Shown here in pieces: positions 43,903-53,133 of a stretch of DNA of 64,000 nt; the stretch's first letter is position 1; each line of letters opens with the position of its first letter. Both the position numbers and the translations under genes were made by a program. Below the pieces are notes generated by a model, which saw nothing but the letters and a program-made list of their open reading frames with translations, had not been told where the DNA came from and ran no database searches. This DNA is from Rhodospirillaceae bacterium (GTDB lineage Bacteria > Pseudomonadota > Alphaproteobacteria > SP197): NCBI GenBank assembly GCA_002722885.1, contig PBNE01000006.1, positions 246,977 through 310,976 of the forward strand, read 5' to 3'.

Positions 43903-44894
43903 GCGGAAATCTGATCCTGGGCATTGAATCGTCCTGTGACGACACTGCTGTTGCGCTGGTCGACGGCGAAGGCGTCGTGCATGCCTCCGAGGTCGTCTCG
44001 CAGACCGAGATCCACGCCGAATGGGGCGGGGTCTACCCCGAATTTGCCTCCCGAGCCCATGTCCGAGCCATCGTGCCGACCATCGACCGGGCCATGAACG
44101 GCGCCGGTGCCACACAGGATGATCTCAAGGCCATTGCCGTCACGCGCGGTCCGGGCCTGATCGGTTCTCTTCTGGTCGGACTCAATGCCGCATCCGGTCT
44201 CGCCACAGCCTGGGGCAAGGACATCATTGGGGTGAACCATCTTCGGGGACATCTGCGCAGCGCTGATCTGGAAGAAAAACGTGTCGAGTTCCCGGCTACC
44301 ATTCTGCTGGTTTCCGGCGGGCACACGATCCTGGCGCATATGACCGATGCCGCCAGCATCTCGATCCTGGGCCGCACACGGGATGATTCTGTCGGTGAAG
44401 CCTATGACAAGGTCGCGCGCATGATGGACCTCGGCTATCCCGGCGGGCCTGTGATCGACAAGCTCGCCAAGGAAGGCCAGGACACGATCGATCTGCCGCG
44501 GCCGATGATCCGCGAGGGCCTGGATTTCTCGTTCTCCGGCCTGAAGTCGTCGGTCGTACGCCATCTGGAAAAGAATCCTGACATCCCCCCGGCCGATATG
44601 GCGGCCTCGTTTGTCGCATCCTGCATGGATGTGCTTCTGGTCAAGTGCCGGCGGGCTCTGGAAGCCAAGCCAGCCCGCTCGCTGGTGGTCGTCGGTGGTG
44701 TTGCCGCTAGCCCGCAGCTTCGCGCTGGTGCACAGGAGGTGACCGAGGACATGGGCGTGGCACTCTGCCTGCCCCCGCTGCGCTGGTCGACCGACAACGC
44801 GGCCATGATTGCGCTGGCCGGTTGGGATTATGTCGCACTCGGCAGCGCGCCGGAGCCGGCGGCCCAGCCCGGGCTGTCGATCGAGCAGCTCTAG
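43899..44894 (+). CDS. tsaD: tRNA N6-adenosine threonylcarbamoyltransferase TsaD
   Basis: Transfers the threonylcarbamoyl group to A37 of tRNAs reading ANN codons. It has 331 residues; ESSCDDTAVALVDGEG, the metal-binding HLRGH in GVNHLRGHLRSA, LLVSGGHT, and FSFSGLKSSV are visible. The stretch GRTRDDSVGEAYDKVARMM with YPGGPVID resembles actinobacterial TsaD by eye. It is the last gene of the operon; its TAG overlaps the convergent hydrolase stop. Confidence 0.95.
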   Translation: MSGNLILGIESSCDDTAVALVDGEGVVHASEVVSQTEIHAEWGGVYPEFASRAHVRAIVPTIDRAMNGAGATQDDLKAIAVTRGPGLIGSLLVGLNAASGLATAWGKDIIGVNHLRGHLRSADLEEKRVEFPATILLVSGGHTILAHMTDAASISILGRTRDDSVGEAYDKVARMMDLGYPGGPVIDKLAKEGQDTIDLPRPMIREGLDFSFSGLKSSVVRHLEKNPDIPPADMAASFVASCMDVLLVKCRRALEAKPARSLVVVGGVAASPQLRAGAQEVTEDMGVALCLPPLRWSTDNAAMIALAGWDYVALGSAPEPAAQPGLSIEQL

Positions 44895-45673
44895 AGCAGA
44901 AAGTCCCGTATCAGAGCGGCTACACGATCAGGCGCTTCGGCCAGGATCGAATGACGCAGATTCTCGAAGATATGGAGGGATGAGCCGGGGATGCGCTCGT
45001 GCATCAGCTTCGCCATGCGCGTGTTGGACCCGACGTCGCCGTCTCCGGTGGCTACCAGCGTCGGTGCGGTGATGGCATAAAGCTGGTCGGCCAGATCGGT
45101 CTGGGCCAGAACCCGGTAGGCTGAGGCATAGGCCTTAGGGTCGTTGCTCCGGTTCTGCCGGCCATAGGCCTTGATGAGTTCCGGGTTGTTGCGGCGGAAG
45201 TCGTCGGTGAACCAGCGCTCGACCGATTTCTCGAAATGTGCACCCGGGATGCCGTCGGCGACCAGCGCCAGCCGTTGCTCGACCCGTGCTCGTTCCTCCT
45301 CGTTGCGTCCCGCGACAGTGGAGAGAAGCACGAGGCGATCCAGCTTTTCGGGATGTTCCAGCGCAAAGCCCTGTGCGACAAGGCCACCCAGCGAGTGGCC
45401 TGCGAGGTGACAGGTCTCGATGCCGAGATCATCAAGTACGGCGATTGTGTCCGAGACAAAATCTGAGAGTTCGTAGCGGCCGGCAGGCTTGTCGGAATCG
45501 CCATGGCCGCGTAGGTCTAGCCGTACTGTGCGAATATCCTCCTGCAGAGACTTGACCACCCCATCCCAGGCTTCGAGTCGGCTGCCCACGCCATGAACCA
45601 GAACCAGATCGGGCCCCTGGCCGTCGACCTGGTAGCGGATGGTGGTGCCGTCGGCACTTTTGGTGCGTGTCAT
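44891..45673 (-). CDS. Alpha/beta hydrolase (3-oxoadipate enol-lactonase-like)
   Basis: A 260-residue hydrolase starting at ATG 45673 behind GGGGGCAGAG; an ATG at 45685 lacks a ribosome site. LVLVHGVGSRLEAWDG is the oxyanion region, LAGHSLGGLVAQG the nucleophile elbow, an acidic residue follows in ATGDGDVGSN, and LRHSILAEAP carries the catalytic His. The layout fits PcaD-like lactonases or esterases; the substrate is unknown. It diverges from the AhpD-like gene. Confidence 0.9.
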   Translation of the reverse strand: MTRTKSADGTTIRYQVDGQGPDLVLVHGVGSRLEAWDGVVKSLQEDIRTVRLDLRGHGDSDKPAGRYELSDFVSDTIAVLDDLGIETCHLAGHSLGGLVAQGFALEHPEKLDRLVLLSTVAGRNEEERARVEQRLALVADGIPGAHFEKSVERWFTDDFRRNNPELIKAYGRQNRSNDPKAYASAYRVLAQTDLADQLYAITAPTLVATGDGDVGSNTRMAKLMHERIPGSSLHIFENLRHSILAEAPDRVAALIRDFLL

Positions 45674-45730
45674 CTCTGCCCCCATGGTTCGTGCTCTGCT
45701 AACGTCTTCGAACCACAGGGAGCATGACCG

Positions 45731-46345
45731 ATGACAGCCTGGATCACCATGATCAGCGACGACGACGCCTCGCCTGAACTCGCCGAAGCGCTGGATCAGG
45801 TCCGTGCGCCCAGCGGCGACATTGGCAATGTCATGCGTGTGCATTCGCTGCGCCCTGCGACGGTGATCGGGCACCAGACGCTTTATATGAGCGTGCTGCA
45901 CAACGACGACAACCAGGTTCCTATGTGGTTTCAGGAGGTCATCGCCTCGTATGTCAGCATTCTCAACGCCTGTGACTACAGCCTCACCAATCACTTCGCC
46001 AATGCGCGCTATCTGATCGATGACGATGCGCGCGCCGACGCCGTGTGGGAGGCGCTGCACAGACGGCAACCTCAAGAGGTTTTCGAGGGCACAGAACTGG
46101 CTATGCTTCGTTATGCCGAGAAGCTCACGCTGGAGCCGGGCGCGATGATGGAAGCTGATCTCGCGGAGATGCGCCGCCACGGCGTTGACGACGGTGCCAT
46201 TCTGGAGGTCAATCAGGTCTGCTGTTACTTCAACTATGCCAACCGGCTGCTGAACGGCCTAGGCGTCACGCTGGAAGGTGACGTAGTGGGTTTCTACGTT
46301 GGCACCGATGATGCGGAAGAGTATCGCATCGGCGCCAGTTCCTGA
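45731..46345 (+). CDS. AhpD-like/carboxymuconolactone decarboxylase family protein with CxxS
   Basis: A 204-residue helical protein of the peroxidase-related AhpD/CMD group. The catalytic segment reads SYVSILNACDYSLTNHFANA; the family normally has C-x2-C, here Cys-Asp-Tyr-Ser, so the resolving Cys is Ser. The downstream His is kept. The protein may therefore not be a normal disulfide peroxidase. It is 14 bases upstream of the 2OG oxygenase gene. Confidence 0.8.
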   Translation: MTAWITMISDDDASPELAEALDQVRAPSGDIGNVMRVHSLRPATVIGHQTLYMSVLHNDDNQVPMWFQEVIASYVSILNACDYSLTNHFANARYLIDDDARADAVWEALHRRQPQEVFEGTELAMLRYAEKLTLEPGAMMEADLAEMRRHGVDDGAILEVNQVCCYFNYANRLLNGLGVTLEGDVVGFYVGTDDAEEYRIGASS

Positions 46346-46359
46346 AGGAAGGACGCGCC

Positions 46360-47331
46360 ATGGGTTATGCCGCACACAAGGACATTGATGCCTCACACAT
46401 CCCGGTGATCGACCTCGAACCTCTGCGTTTGGGCGGGGACATTCGCAGCGTTGCCGACGCCATCCATGCAGCCAATCGGGACGTCGGGTTCCTTTACGTC
46501 AGCAACCACGGCATTCCTGAAGACCTGATCGAAGAGGCGCGTGCTGTCGGGCTGGCGTTCTTCCGCCAGCCACTGGAAGACAAGCTCAGGGTCGCCGTCA
46601 GCCCTGATCATCGCGGCTTCTTGCGTCCCGGCGCCGCCAAGATGGATGATGACGCCAAGTTCGACCTCAAGGAGAGCTTCATTTGGGGGCACGATTTCCC
46701 GCCCTCGTCGCGGGAGCGTCCGCTCGAAGGCCAGAACCAGTGGCCGGAGACCATGCCGGACCTTCAGCAGGTTCTGGAGCGCTACTTCGCGGCGGCTCAT
46801 CAGGTTGCTCACATGATCATGCGGGCTTGCGCAGTCAGCCTCGATCTTGAAGAAGACGCTTTCCTGAAGACTGTCTCGCGACCACTGAGCCGGGCGTCGA
46901 TCACCTATTATCCGCCTCAGGACGAGGGTCTGGGCGAGGATGTTTTCGGTGTTGCGCCCCATACCGACTTCGGTGTGATGACCGTGCTGTGCCAGGACGA
47001 TGCCGGTGGCCTTCAGGTACAGGACTACGAAGGTGACTGGGTTCCCGCCCATCCTGTTCCCGGCACGTTGGTCGTCAATGTCGGCGATTTGCTTGCACGT
47101 TGGAGCAACGGCCGCTATCGCTCCACACCTCATCGCGTGATCAACAGTTCAGGGCGCGAGCGCCTGTCCCTTGTTCTGGCGTTCGATCCTGACTTTGACA
47201 CGGTGATTGATCCGCAGCTTGTCTGTGCCCCGGGCGAAGAGCCACGAGAGGAAGCAATGTCCTGCGGCGACTATCTGATCTGGCGGTTTGGCCGGGCGTT
47301 CGATTACCGCAACGCGGGCCAGCTGGGCTGA
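46360..47331 (+). CDS. Isopenicillin N synthase-like 2OG/Fe(II) oxygenase
   Basis: A 323-residue nonhaem iron oxygenase. IPVIDLEPLRLGG and VGFLYVSNHGIPEDL are the typical N-terminal DIOX_N region. The iron ligands are HTD in APHTDFGVMT and His in STPHRVINSS, with RLSLVLAF carrying the 2-oxoglutarate-binding Arg-x-Ser. Family members hydroxylate or desaturate small molecules, including plant-like and thymine/uracil-related substrates; the target is unknown. It is probably cotranscribed with the AhpD-like gene. Confidence 0.9.
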   Translation: MGYAAHKDIDASHIPVIDLEPLRLGGDIRSVADAIHAANRDVGFLYVSNHGIPEDLIEEARAVGLAFFRQPLEDKLRVAVSPDHRGFLRPGAAKMDDDAKFDLKESFIWGHDFPPSSRERPLEGQNQWPETMPDLQQVLERYFAAAHQVAHMIMRACAVSLDLEEDAFLKTVSRPLSRASITYYPPQDEGLGEDVFGVAPHTDFGVMTVLCQDDAGGLQVQDYEGDWVPAHPVPGTLVVNVGDLLARWSNGRYRSTPHRVINSSGRERLSLVLAFDPDFDTVIDPQLVCAPGEEPREEAMSCGDYLIWRFGRAFDYRNAGQLG

Positions 47332-47337
47332 CACGGC

Positions 47338-47946
47338 CTACTGGTTGCTCGCGGCAACCTCTTTGGCGCGATCCTTCAGGACCTCGATCAGGCCGTCGAT
47401 GCCATCGCGCTGAATCACGGCGCTGAACTCGTCACGCTGGGTCTTGAGCATCGAAAGGCCTTCGACCGCAATGTCGGTCACCTGGAAAGGACCGGCCTCG
47501 CCCTGCTGGACGCGAAAGTCGACGACATAGACGTTGCCTTGGGGCCCGACGATATTGGTCCGCACAACGGCTTCATCGTCACTCATCGGCCGGGTTCGCG
47601 TGACGGAAAAATCATAGCCGGTGAAGGTATCGAATCGCGCCTCGTAGGTGACCGCGATGTAGTCGGCAAAGGCCACGTCATAGGCATCCAGCTGCTCTTC
47701 TGTCGCACTGGCCTTGTAGGCACCCAGAGCCAGGCTGGCGAGCTCTTCGAGGTTGAACACATCGGTCAGCCACACCGCGAACTCGTCACGGCGTTCTTCG
47801 CCGGCCGGAAGTCCCAGAATTTCGAGCAGCTGATCTCCCTGTTCGCCGACAAAGGCACCGGCCTCTTCGTCAAGACTGGCGCATGCGGGAGCCGAGGCCA
47901 GAGAAAGGAGGACCACCAGGAGCAGCAAGGGAAACCTGCGAATCAT
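47338..47946 (-). CDS. mlaC: Phospholipid-binding protein MlaC
   Basis: Periplasmic carrier of the Mla lipid-asymmetry pathway, 202 residues, with a Sec signal peptide (MIRRFPLLLLVVLLSLASAP). FNLEELASLALGAYKASATE, ADYIAVTYEARFDTFTGYDF and the VYVVDFRVQQGEAGPFQVTD segments fit MlaC/Ttg2D, which shuttles phospholipid between MlaA at the outer membrane and MlaFEDB. It sits 15 bases downstream of mlaA; the mlaFEDB genes are not in the window. Confidence 0.93.
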   Translation of the reverse strand: MIRRFPLLLLVVLLSLASAPACASLDEEAGAFVGEQGDQLLEILGLPAGEERRDEFAVWLTDVFNLEELASLALGAYKASATEEQLDAYDVAFADYIAVTYEARFDTFTGYDFSVTRTRPMSDDEAVVRTNIVGPQGNVYVVDFRVQQGEAGPFQVTDIAVEGLSMLKTQRDEFSAVIQRDGIDGLIEVLKDRAKEVAASNQ

Positions 47947-47961
47947 TGGATTTGCGCCGCG

Positions 47962-48717
47962 TTAGAAGTCGTCACCAAATGCGAATGGGCTGTCATCCCC
48001 ATTCGCGATGTCGTTGTTGCGGTCCTGCCGGTAAAGACTGCGGACTGCTGCGTAGAAATCGATCGATGTGCGGCGCAAGCCCTCGAACTGCTCCTGATTG
48101 TCGCCGCGAACCTGCACGGTACGGGATCCCGACCGGGCGTAACTCCACACCGGCGAGAGCAGATAGGTCAGCGGATCCGTCAGGATGTCCACACCCAGGG
48201 CCACCGTGTCGCGCGCGTTGGATGGTCCGACCAGCGGCAACACCACATAAGGCCCTTCGCCAACGCCCCACGCCGCGAGAGTTTGGCCGAAGTCCTCCTT
48301 GCTAGGCTGGTCACCGAAGCTGCCGGGAATATCGAAAATGCCACCCATGCCAGCGGTGGTGTTGATGAAGAACGACACGCTGGCTTCGACCGTGTTCTCC
48401 CAGTCGCCCTGCAGCGCGCTGTTCAGGATGGTGATGGGCATCTGCAGGTTGTCGAGGAAGTTCCGGATACCGTCACGATAGGATTCGGGAATGGCGTCGT
48501 TGTAGATCGTCGCGACGGGCGTGATAACCACTTCATCGACCGCCATGTCGACATCGAAGACATAACGGTTTGTCGGTTCGATCGGATCGTTGGTTTCCAG
48601 ATAGACCTGTTGTGCGACGGGGTCTTCCGGTTCGGTGGCGCATGCCGCCAGGAGCGCCACGGCCAGCGTCGCCGCGCTCAGACGCACAACGTGTGTGGAA
48701 GTCTTCAGGATGGGCAT
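47962..48717 (-). CDS. mlaA: Outer-membrane lipoprotein MlaA (VacJ)
   Basis: A 251-residue lipoprotein starting at 48717 (GGTGGA upstream); an ATG at 48753 is possible but would lengthen the signal. LLAACATEP is the lipobox. ETNDPIEPTNRYVFDVDMAV, SFFINTTAGMGGIFDIPGS, EDFGQTLAAWGVGEGPYVVL and PLVGPSNARDTV are the conserved MlaA elements. It removes mislocalised phospholipid from the outer leaflet with an OmpC-type porin. It forms an operon with mlaC. Confidence 0.94.
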   Translation of the reverse strand: MPILKTSTHVVRLSAATLAVALLAACATEPEDPVAQQVYLETNDPIEPTNRYVFDVDMAVDEVVITPVATIYNDAIPESYRDGIRNFLDNLQMPITILNSALQGDWENTVEASVSFFINTTAGMGGIFDIPGSFGDQPSKEDFGQTLAAWGVGEGPYVVLPLVGPSNARDTVALGVDILTDPLTYLLSPVWSYARSGSRTVQVRGDNQEQFEGLRRTSIDFYAAVRSLYRQDRNNDIANGDDSPFAFGDDF

Positions 48718-48953
48718 TCCACCAACCATTCCGTGATCCAACCGCAACAACATGGCGTCACAACGGCAACAACGAGACCAGATTGCCCCAGCGGGGCCCG
48801 CTGGCCCACAGGCTCACTCCAATGATGGATCAAGACTGCGATGCCGTTCCGACCGGTCTGCGATAGCATAGGCCAAGGGCGGACGTCCACATGGTGGCGA
48901 TCACTATGGCGCAAATCGGCAACAGTTGTTGCCCTTGTGCACAGCCACCCGAA

Positions 48954-49967
48954 TCAGAGCGATTCGGTGCTGGCCGGAACGGATTCACGAATGGATCGGA
49001 CCGATTCCAGGAGATTTTCCGCAGAAACGGCATGGTCTGAGGTCGTCATTTGATCGGCGCCAAGGACGAAATCGGCGATGTCGTTGACCGGCAGGTCACG
49101 ACCGAGATCACGCATAGCCATGTGGTATCCCTGTTCATAGAGCGTCACCACGAGGGGTGCTTGCACAGCAAGCGCAAAGCGCTCAACCGGCTCTGCCGGG
49201 ATGATATCGTCCCGTGCGCCATAGACCAGCAGCGTTGGAACAGTGATGCCTGACGCCGCGCTCAACCCCTGATCCATCAGGCGAACGAGACCCAGTGTGG
49301 CGTCAGCACGGGTCTCCTTGATGACCAGGGGATCCTGGCCCAGTGCGCGAAGCATCTCGATGTTGTCGGACGGCCAGATGTCGAGACCGCTGCCTGAAAG
49401 TTTGGCGCCGGGAGCGACATGGGCGACCAGCCACAGGCTCGCGCGATAACTCCAAGGCATGGTGTCGAGTCCCCACACCGCAGGTGCAACCAGGACGAGG
49501 CCGTCGGGTTTGATTGCGCGAAGCTCGACTGATGCGAGCGCAGCAAGGGCGCCACCCATGCTCTCCCCAAGGAGAAAAACCGGAACGCCGAGATGCCGCC
49601 GTGCCAGCAGCTCGACTGTGGTTTCCACATCTCTCACCAGAGTCGGCGACCCGGCCCAGTAACCGGCGATAACGCTGTTTCCAAAGCCCCGTTGATCATA
49701 GGCATAGGTGGTGATGCCGCGCTTCGACCAGATCTCGGCGGGCAGCGCGAAGGCATTGCCGTAGTCGTTGAACCCGTGAAGCGCCAGGATGATCGCGTGT
49801 TCGTGGCCCGATGCGGGCCAGACGTGAAGATCCAGCGTGCTGCCGTCAGCCATGGTGAGTGTGTCATCGGCCAGCACCGGCTCCATGACGTCGGGGCCGG
49901 CGGGGTGAACGATGGGAGCGCAGGCAGTCAAAGCCAACGCTGTCAGGATTGTCACGCAGCGGAACAC
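48954..49967 (-). CDS. Lipoprotein alpha/beta hydrolase (lysophospholipase-like)
   Basis: A 337-residue protein with a short signal and lipobox (ALTACAPI; Cys near residue 16). Hydrolase features are ILALHGFNDYG, YAYDQRGFGNS, the nucleophile elbow LLGESMGGALAAL, an acidic residue in YGARDDIIPAEP and His in EQGYHMAMRD. The 'serine aminopeptidase S33' layout is typical of monoacylglycerol lipases and lysophospholipases, which would fit next to mlaA/mlaC. The GTG start at 49967 precedes the hydrophobic signal directly. Confidence 0.87.
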   Translation of the reverse strand: MFRCVTILTALALTACAPIVHPAGPDVMEPVLADDTLTMADGSTLDLHVWPASGHEHAIILALHGFNDYGNAFALPAEIWSKRGITTYAYDQRGFGNSVIAGYWAGSPTLVRDVETTVELLARRHLGVPVFLLGESMGGALAALASVELRAIKPDGLVLVAPAVWGLDTMPWSYRASLWLVAHVAPGAKLSGSGLDIWPSDNIEMLRALGQDPLVIKETRADATLGLVRLMDQGLSAASGITVPTLLVYGARDDIIPAEPVERFALAVQAPLVVTLYEQGYHMAMRDLGRDLPVNDIADFVLGADQMTTSDHAVSAENLLESVRSIRESVPASTESL

Positions 49968-50115
49968 AACCGGACACTAGCGCAATCTGTCGGTCGCTCG
50001 AAACAGGTGCTGAACGCCGGCGGGCAGCGGCATTGCGTGCGGACGGCCAACACTCTTATGGTGCGCCGCTCATTCCTGAACGACACGTCACTTCAACTGG
50101 AACCCCCGGCCCATC

Positions 50116-50910
50116 ATGGCGGACACACCCATCACTCCGGTTTCTCTCAACCCCTGGCTTGGGTTCTGGACGCTGACATGGCGTGAAATCCGCCGGTTCA
50201 TGAAGATCCCCGGGCAGACCGTTGTTGCTCCGGCCGTGACGACCATGCTGTTTTTGGCTGTGTTTGCCCTGGCCTTGGGGCGCGCGGTCACCCAGGTCGG
50301 GGGTGTTCCGTTTCTTGAGTTTCTGGCGCCGGGCCTGGTCATGATGGCGATTCTTCAGAATGCATTCGCCAACGCGTCGTCGTCTCTGATCATTGCCAAG
50401 GTTCAGGGCAACATCGTTGACACTCTGATGCCGCCGCTGTCACCGCTGGAACTGATGGGCGGGCTTGTCATCGGGGCGATCAGCCGTGGACTGGTTGTCG
50501 GGCTTTTCATCATCATCGTCATGCAGGTCATCGTTGGCATCGCACCGCAACATGTCTGGGCCATGGCCTTCTTCGCCATTGCGGGTTCGGCCATGATGGG
50601 CATTGCCGGGACCCTGGTCGGGATATGGGCAGAGAAATTTGATCAGATTGCTGCACTCACGAACTTCTTTATCACCCCGCTAACGTTCTTGTCGGGCACC
50701 TTTTATTCCATCGAGCGGCTGCCCGAGAGTCTGCAGTTTCTGGCTCTGTTCAATCCTTTTTTCTATGCCATCGATGGTTTCCGGTACGGCTTTACAGGAC
50801 ACTCCGACAGCAGCCTTCTGGCCGGTGTTCTGGTCGTGAGTGCGATGGTTCTGGTGCTGGCGAGCGTCTGTTACATCATTCTGGCACGGGGCTACCGGCT
50901 GAAGTTCTGA
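50116..50910 (+). CDS. ABC-2 type transporter permease
   Basis: A 264-residue inner-membrane protein with six hydrophobic segments. TWREIRRFMKIPGQTVVAP leads into the first segment, and FITPLTFLSGTFYSIERLPE with FNPFFYAIDGFRYGF near the C-terminus form the ABC-2 signature, as in NodJ/DrrB-like exporters. No ATP-binding gene is adjacent, so its partner is elsewhere. A strong terminator follows at 50962. Confidence 0.9.
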   Translation: MADTPITPVSLNPWLGFWTLTWREIRRFMKIPGQTVVAPAVTTMLFLAVFALALGRAVTQVGGVPFLEFLAPGLVMMAILQNAFANASSSLIIAKVQGNIVDTLMPPLSPLELMGGLVIGAISRGLVVGLFIIIVMQVIVGIAPQHVWAMAFFAIAGSAMMGIAGTLVGIWAEKFDQIAALTNFFITPLTFLSGTFYSIERLPESLQFLALFNPFFYAIDGFRYGFTGHSDSSLLAGVLVVSAMVLVLASVCYIILARGYRLKF

Positions 50911-50961
50911 GTGCGTTAGCGCCCCGATTGACAGGCGTCCGGCACGATTCGATAGTGCCCC

Positions 50962-51000
50962 AAGACCCGGTGGGCGGGATTCCACCGGGTCTTGTTGTTT
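50962..51000 (+). terminator. Rho-independent terminator after the ABC-2 permease
   Basis: AAGACCCGGTGG (50962-50973) pairs perfectly with CCACCGGGTCTT (50982-50993) across the loop GCGGGATT, and GTTGTTT follows. It separates the permease from the argD-argF-hslO unit. As it lies about 50 bases before argD, an attenuation role is also conceivable but not shown. Confidence 0.85.
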
Positions 51001-51043
51001 CGAGACACCCATAGGAGTGCCATTGCGCACGCGGGAGGTTGCG

Positions 51044-52216
51044 GTGATCACACCGGTCATGCCGACCTACGCTCGCGTCGATCTTGTGTTCGCGCGGGGC
51101 GAAGGACCGTATCTCTTTACCGAGGACGGCGATCGTTATCTGGACTTCGGTTGCGGCATCGCCGTGACCAGCTTGGGCCATGCACATCCCCATCTGGTGG
51201 CTGCGCTGCAGGACCAGGCCGGGTTGCTCTGGCATACGTCCAACCTCTACCGAATCAGCGGCCAGGAGCGCCTGGCCGAGCGCCTCGTGGCGTCGACCTT
51301 TGCCGATACGGTGTTTTTCGGAAACTCCGGGGCCGAGGCCATGGAGTGCGCCATCAAAATGGCGCGCCGCTACCACTATCACAACGACCATCCCGAACGG
51401 TTCCGCACCATCACCTTCGGCGGTGCGTTCCATGGCCGTACGCTGGCGACCATTGCGGCGGGCGGGCAGGCCAAACATCTCGAGGGCTTCGGGCCCGCAG
51501 CCGATGGATTCGACCAGGTGCCGCTGCACGACAGCAACGACCTGCGCGCGGCTATCACCGGTGAAACGGCCGCCATCCTGATTGAACCGGTCCAGGGCGA
51601 AGGCGGCATCGTGCCGGTCGATCCCCAGTTTCTGAAGGCGATCCGGGCGGCGGCTGACGAGTTCGGGCTCCTCGTGATTTATGACGAAATCCAGACCGGC
51701 GTCGGCCGCACCGGCAAACTCTTTGCCCATGAATGGGCCGGGGTTGCGCCCGACATCATGGGTGTGGCCAAGGCACTGGGCGGCGGCATGCCGATCGGGG
51801 CCTGTCTGGCGACCGAGAAGGCCGCAGTCGGCATGGTTGCCGGTACGCATGGCTCGACCTTCGGCGGCAATCCTTTGTCGACCGCTGTTGGCAACGCGGT
51901 GCTCGATGTCATGCTGGCCGACGGCTTTATGGATGGTGTGGAAAAGAAGGCCCGGCGTCTTGTCGCCGAGATCGAGAGTGTCATCTCGCTCCACAGCGGC
52001 GTCTACGACCATGTCCGCGGTCTGGGCATGATGCAGGGCATCAAGTGTGCCGCGCCGGTCGGTGACGTGCTGGCCGGCATGGCGCGCCACCATGTTCTGG
52101 CCGTGCCCGCCGGTGACAACGTGATGCGCTTCCTGCCGCCGTTGATCATCGAGGACGAGCAGATCGATGAAGCGGTCGCGGCGCTCGATGCCGTGGGTTC
52201 AGAGCTGTCGTCATGA
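51044..52216 (+). CDS. argD: Acetylornithine/succinyldiaminopimelate aminotransferase ArgD
   Basis: PLP aminotransferase of arginine synthesis, 390 residues from the GTG at 51044, chosen because GGGAGG (51033-51038) precedes it and ITPVMPTYARVDLVFARGEG is the normal ArgD beginning. A GTG at 51017 is also in frame. FFGNSGAEAMECAIKMAR, FHGRTLATIAAGG, VIYDEIQTGVGRTGKLFAHE and the PLP lysine in IMGVAKALGGGMP are all present. It overlaps argF by four bases. Confidence 0.95.
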   Translation: MITPVMPTYARVDLVFARGEGPYLFTEDGDRYLDFGCGIAVTSLGHAHPHLVAALQDQAGLLWHTSNLYRISGQERLAERLVASTFADTVFFGNSGAEAMECAIKMARRYHYHNDHPERFRTITFGGAFHGRTLATIAAGGQAKHLEGFGPAADGFDQVPLHDSNDLRAAITGETAAILIEPVQGEGGIVPVDPQFLKAIRAAADEFGLLVIYDEIQTGVGRTGKLFAHEWAGVAPDIMGVAKALGGGMPIGACLATEKAAVGMVAGTHGSTFGGNPLSTAVGNAVLDVMLADGFMDGVEKKARRLVAEIESVISLHSGVYDHVRGLGMMQGIKCAAPVGDVLAGMARHHVLAVPAGDNVMRFLPPLIIEDEQIDEAVAALDAVGSELSS

Positions 52217-53133
52217 CCGCGGTGAAGCACTTCCTCGACATCGACGATCTCGATGCTGTCACCCTGCGCGGCATTCTTGATGACGCCCATGATCTCAAGG
52301 CACGCTGGAAGGCGGGTGACAGGCCGAAGCTTTGCACCGACAGGGTACTAGCGACGATCTTCGAGAAGCCGTCGACCCGCACACGCATCTCCTACGATCT
52401 CGCGATGCGCCAGCTTGGCGGTGAGACGATCAATCTCTCTCCTGGCGACATGCAACTCGGTCGCGGCGAGAGCATCGGGGATACTGCCGGCGTGCTGTCG
52501 CGTTATGTCGACGCCATCATGATTCGCACGGTCGACCACCAGAAGATGCTCGATCTCGCGCACTACGGCACCGTGCCCATCATCAACGGACTGACTGACT
52601 GGACCCATCCCAGCCAGCTCATGGCTGATGTCATGACGGTCGAGGAAAAGCTCGGTCCGATCCAGTGCAAGACCGTGGCGTGGGCCGGGGATGGCAACAA
52701 CATGGCGTGCTCGTGGATTCATGCCGCCGTGCGTTTCGACTTCGAACTAAAGATCGCTTGCCCGCCGAAGTACCATCCGCCGCGTGCCGTGATGGAGTGG
52801 GCCGAAGAGCATAAGGGCAAGGTGAAGATCGTGGAGACCGTCGAGCAGGCGGTCGAAGCGGTTGATTGTGTCGTCACCGATACCTGGAAATCCATGAGCG
52901 ACGAGCGCGCCGAAGCCGAACCGATCGACATGGAGGCCCTGGAGCCCTATCGGATCGATGCGGAAAAGATGGCACTGGCCAACCCGGACGCGATCTTCAT
53001 GCACTGCATGCCGATCTACCGGGGCAACGAGGTCTCGGCCGAGGTGGCTGACGGCCCGCAGTCTGTGGTGTTCGATGAGGCGGAAAACCGCCTGCACGCA
53101 CAAAAGGCGATCCTGAAGTGGTGCCTGACCTGA
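52213..53133 (+). CDS. argF: Ornithine carbamoyltransferase ArgF
   Basis: Makes citrulline from ornithine and carbamoyl phosphate, 306 residues. Carbamoyl-phosphate binding is in FEKPSTRTRISYD and the His-Pro-Ser-Gln of DWTHPSQLMAD. Ornithine binding is in VTDTWKSMSDE and the HCMP loop is MHCMPIYRG. It overlaps argD upstream (ATGA) and hslO downstream (16 bases), so argD-argF-hslO are coupled. Confidence 0.96.
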   Translation: MTAVKHFLDIDDLDAVTLRGILDDAHDLKARWKAGDRPKLCTDRVLATIFEKPSTRTRISYDLAMRQLGGETINLSPGDMQLGRGESIGDTAGVLSRYVDAIMIRTVDHQKMLDLAHYGTVPIINGLTDWTHPSQLMADVMTVEEKLGPIQCKTVAWAGDGNNMACSWIHAAVRFDFELKIACPPKYHPPRAVMEWAEEHKGKVKIVETVEQAVEAVDCVVTDTWKSMSDERAEAEPIDMEALEPYRIDAEKMALANPDAIFMHCMPIYRGNEVSAEVADGPQSVVFDEAENRLHAQKAILKWCLT

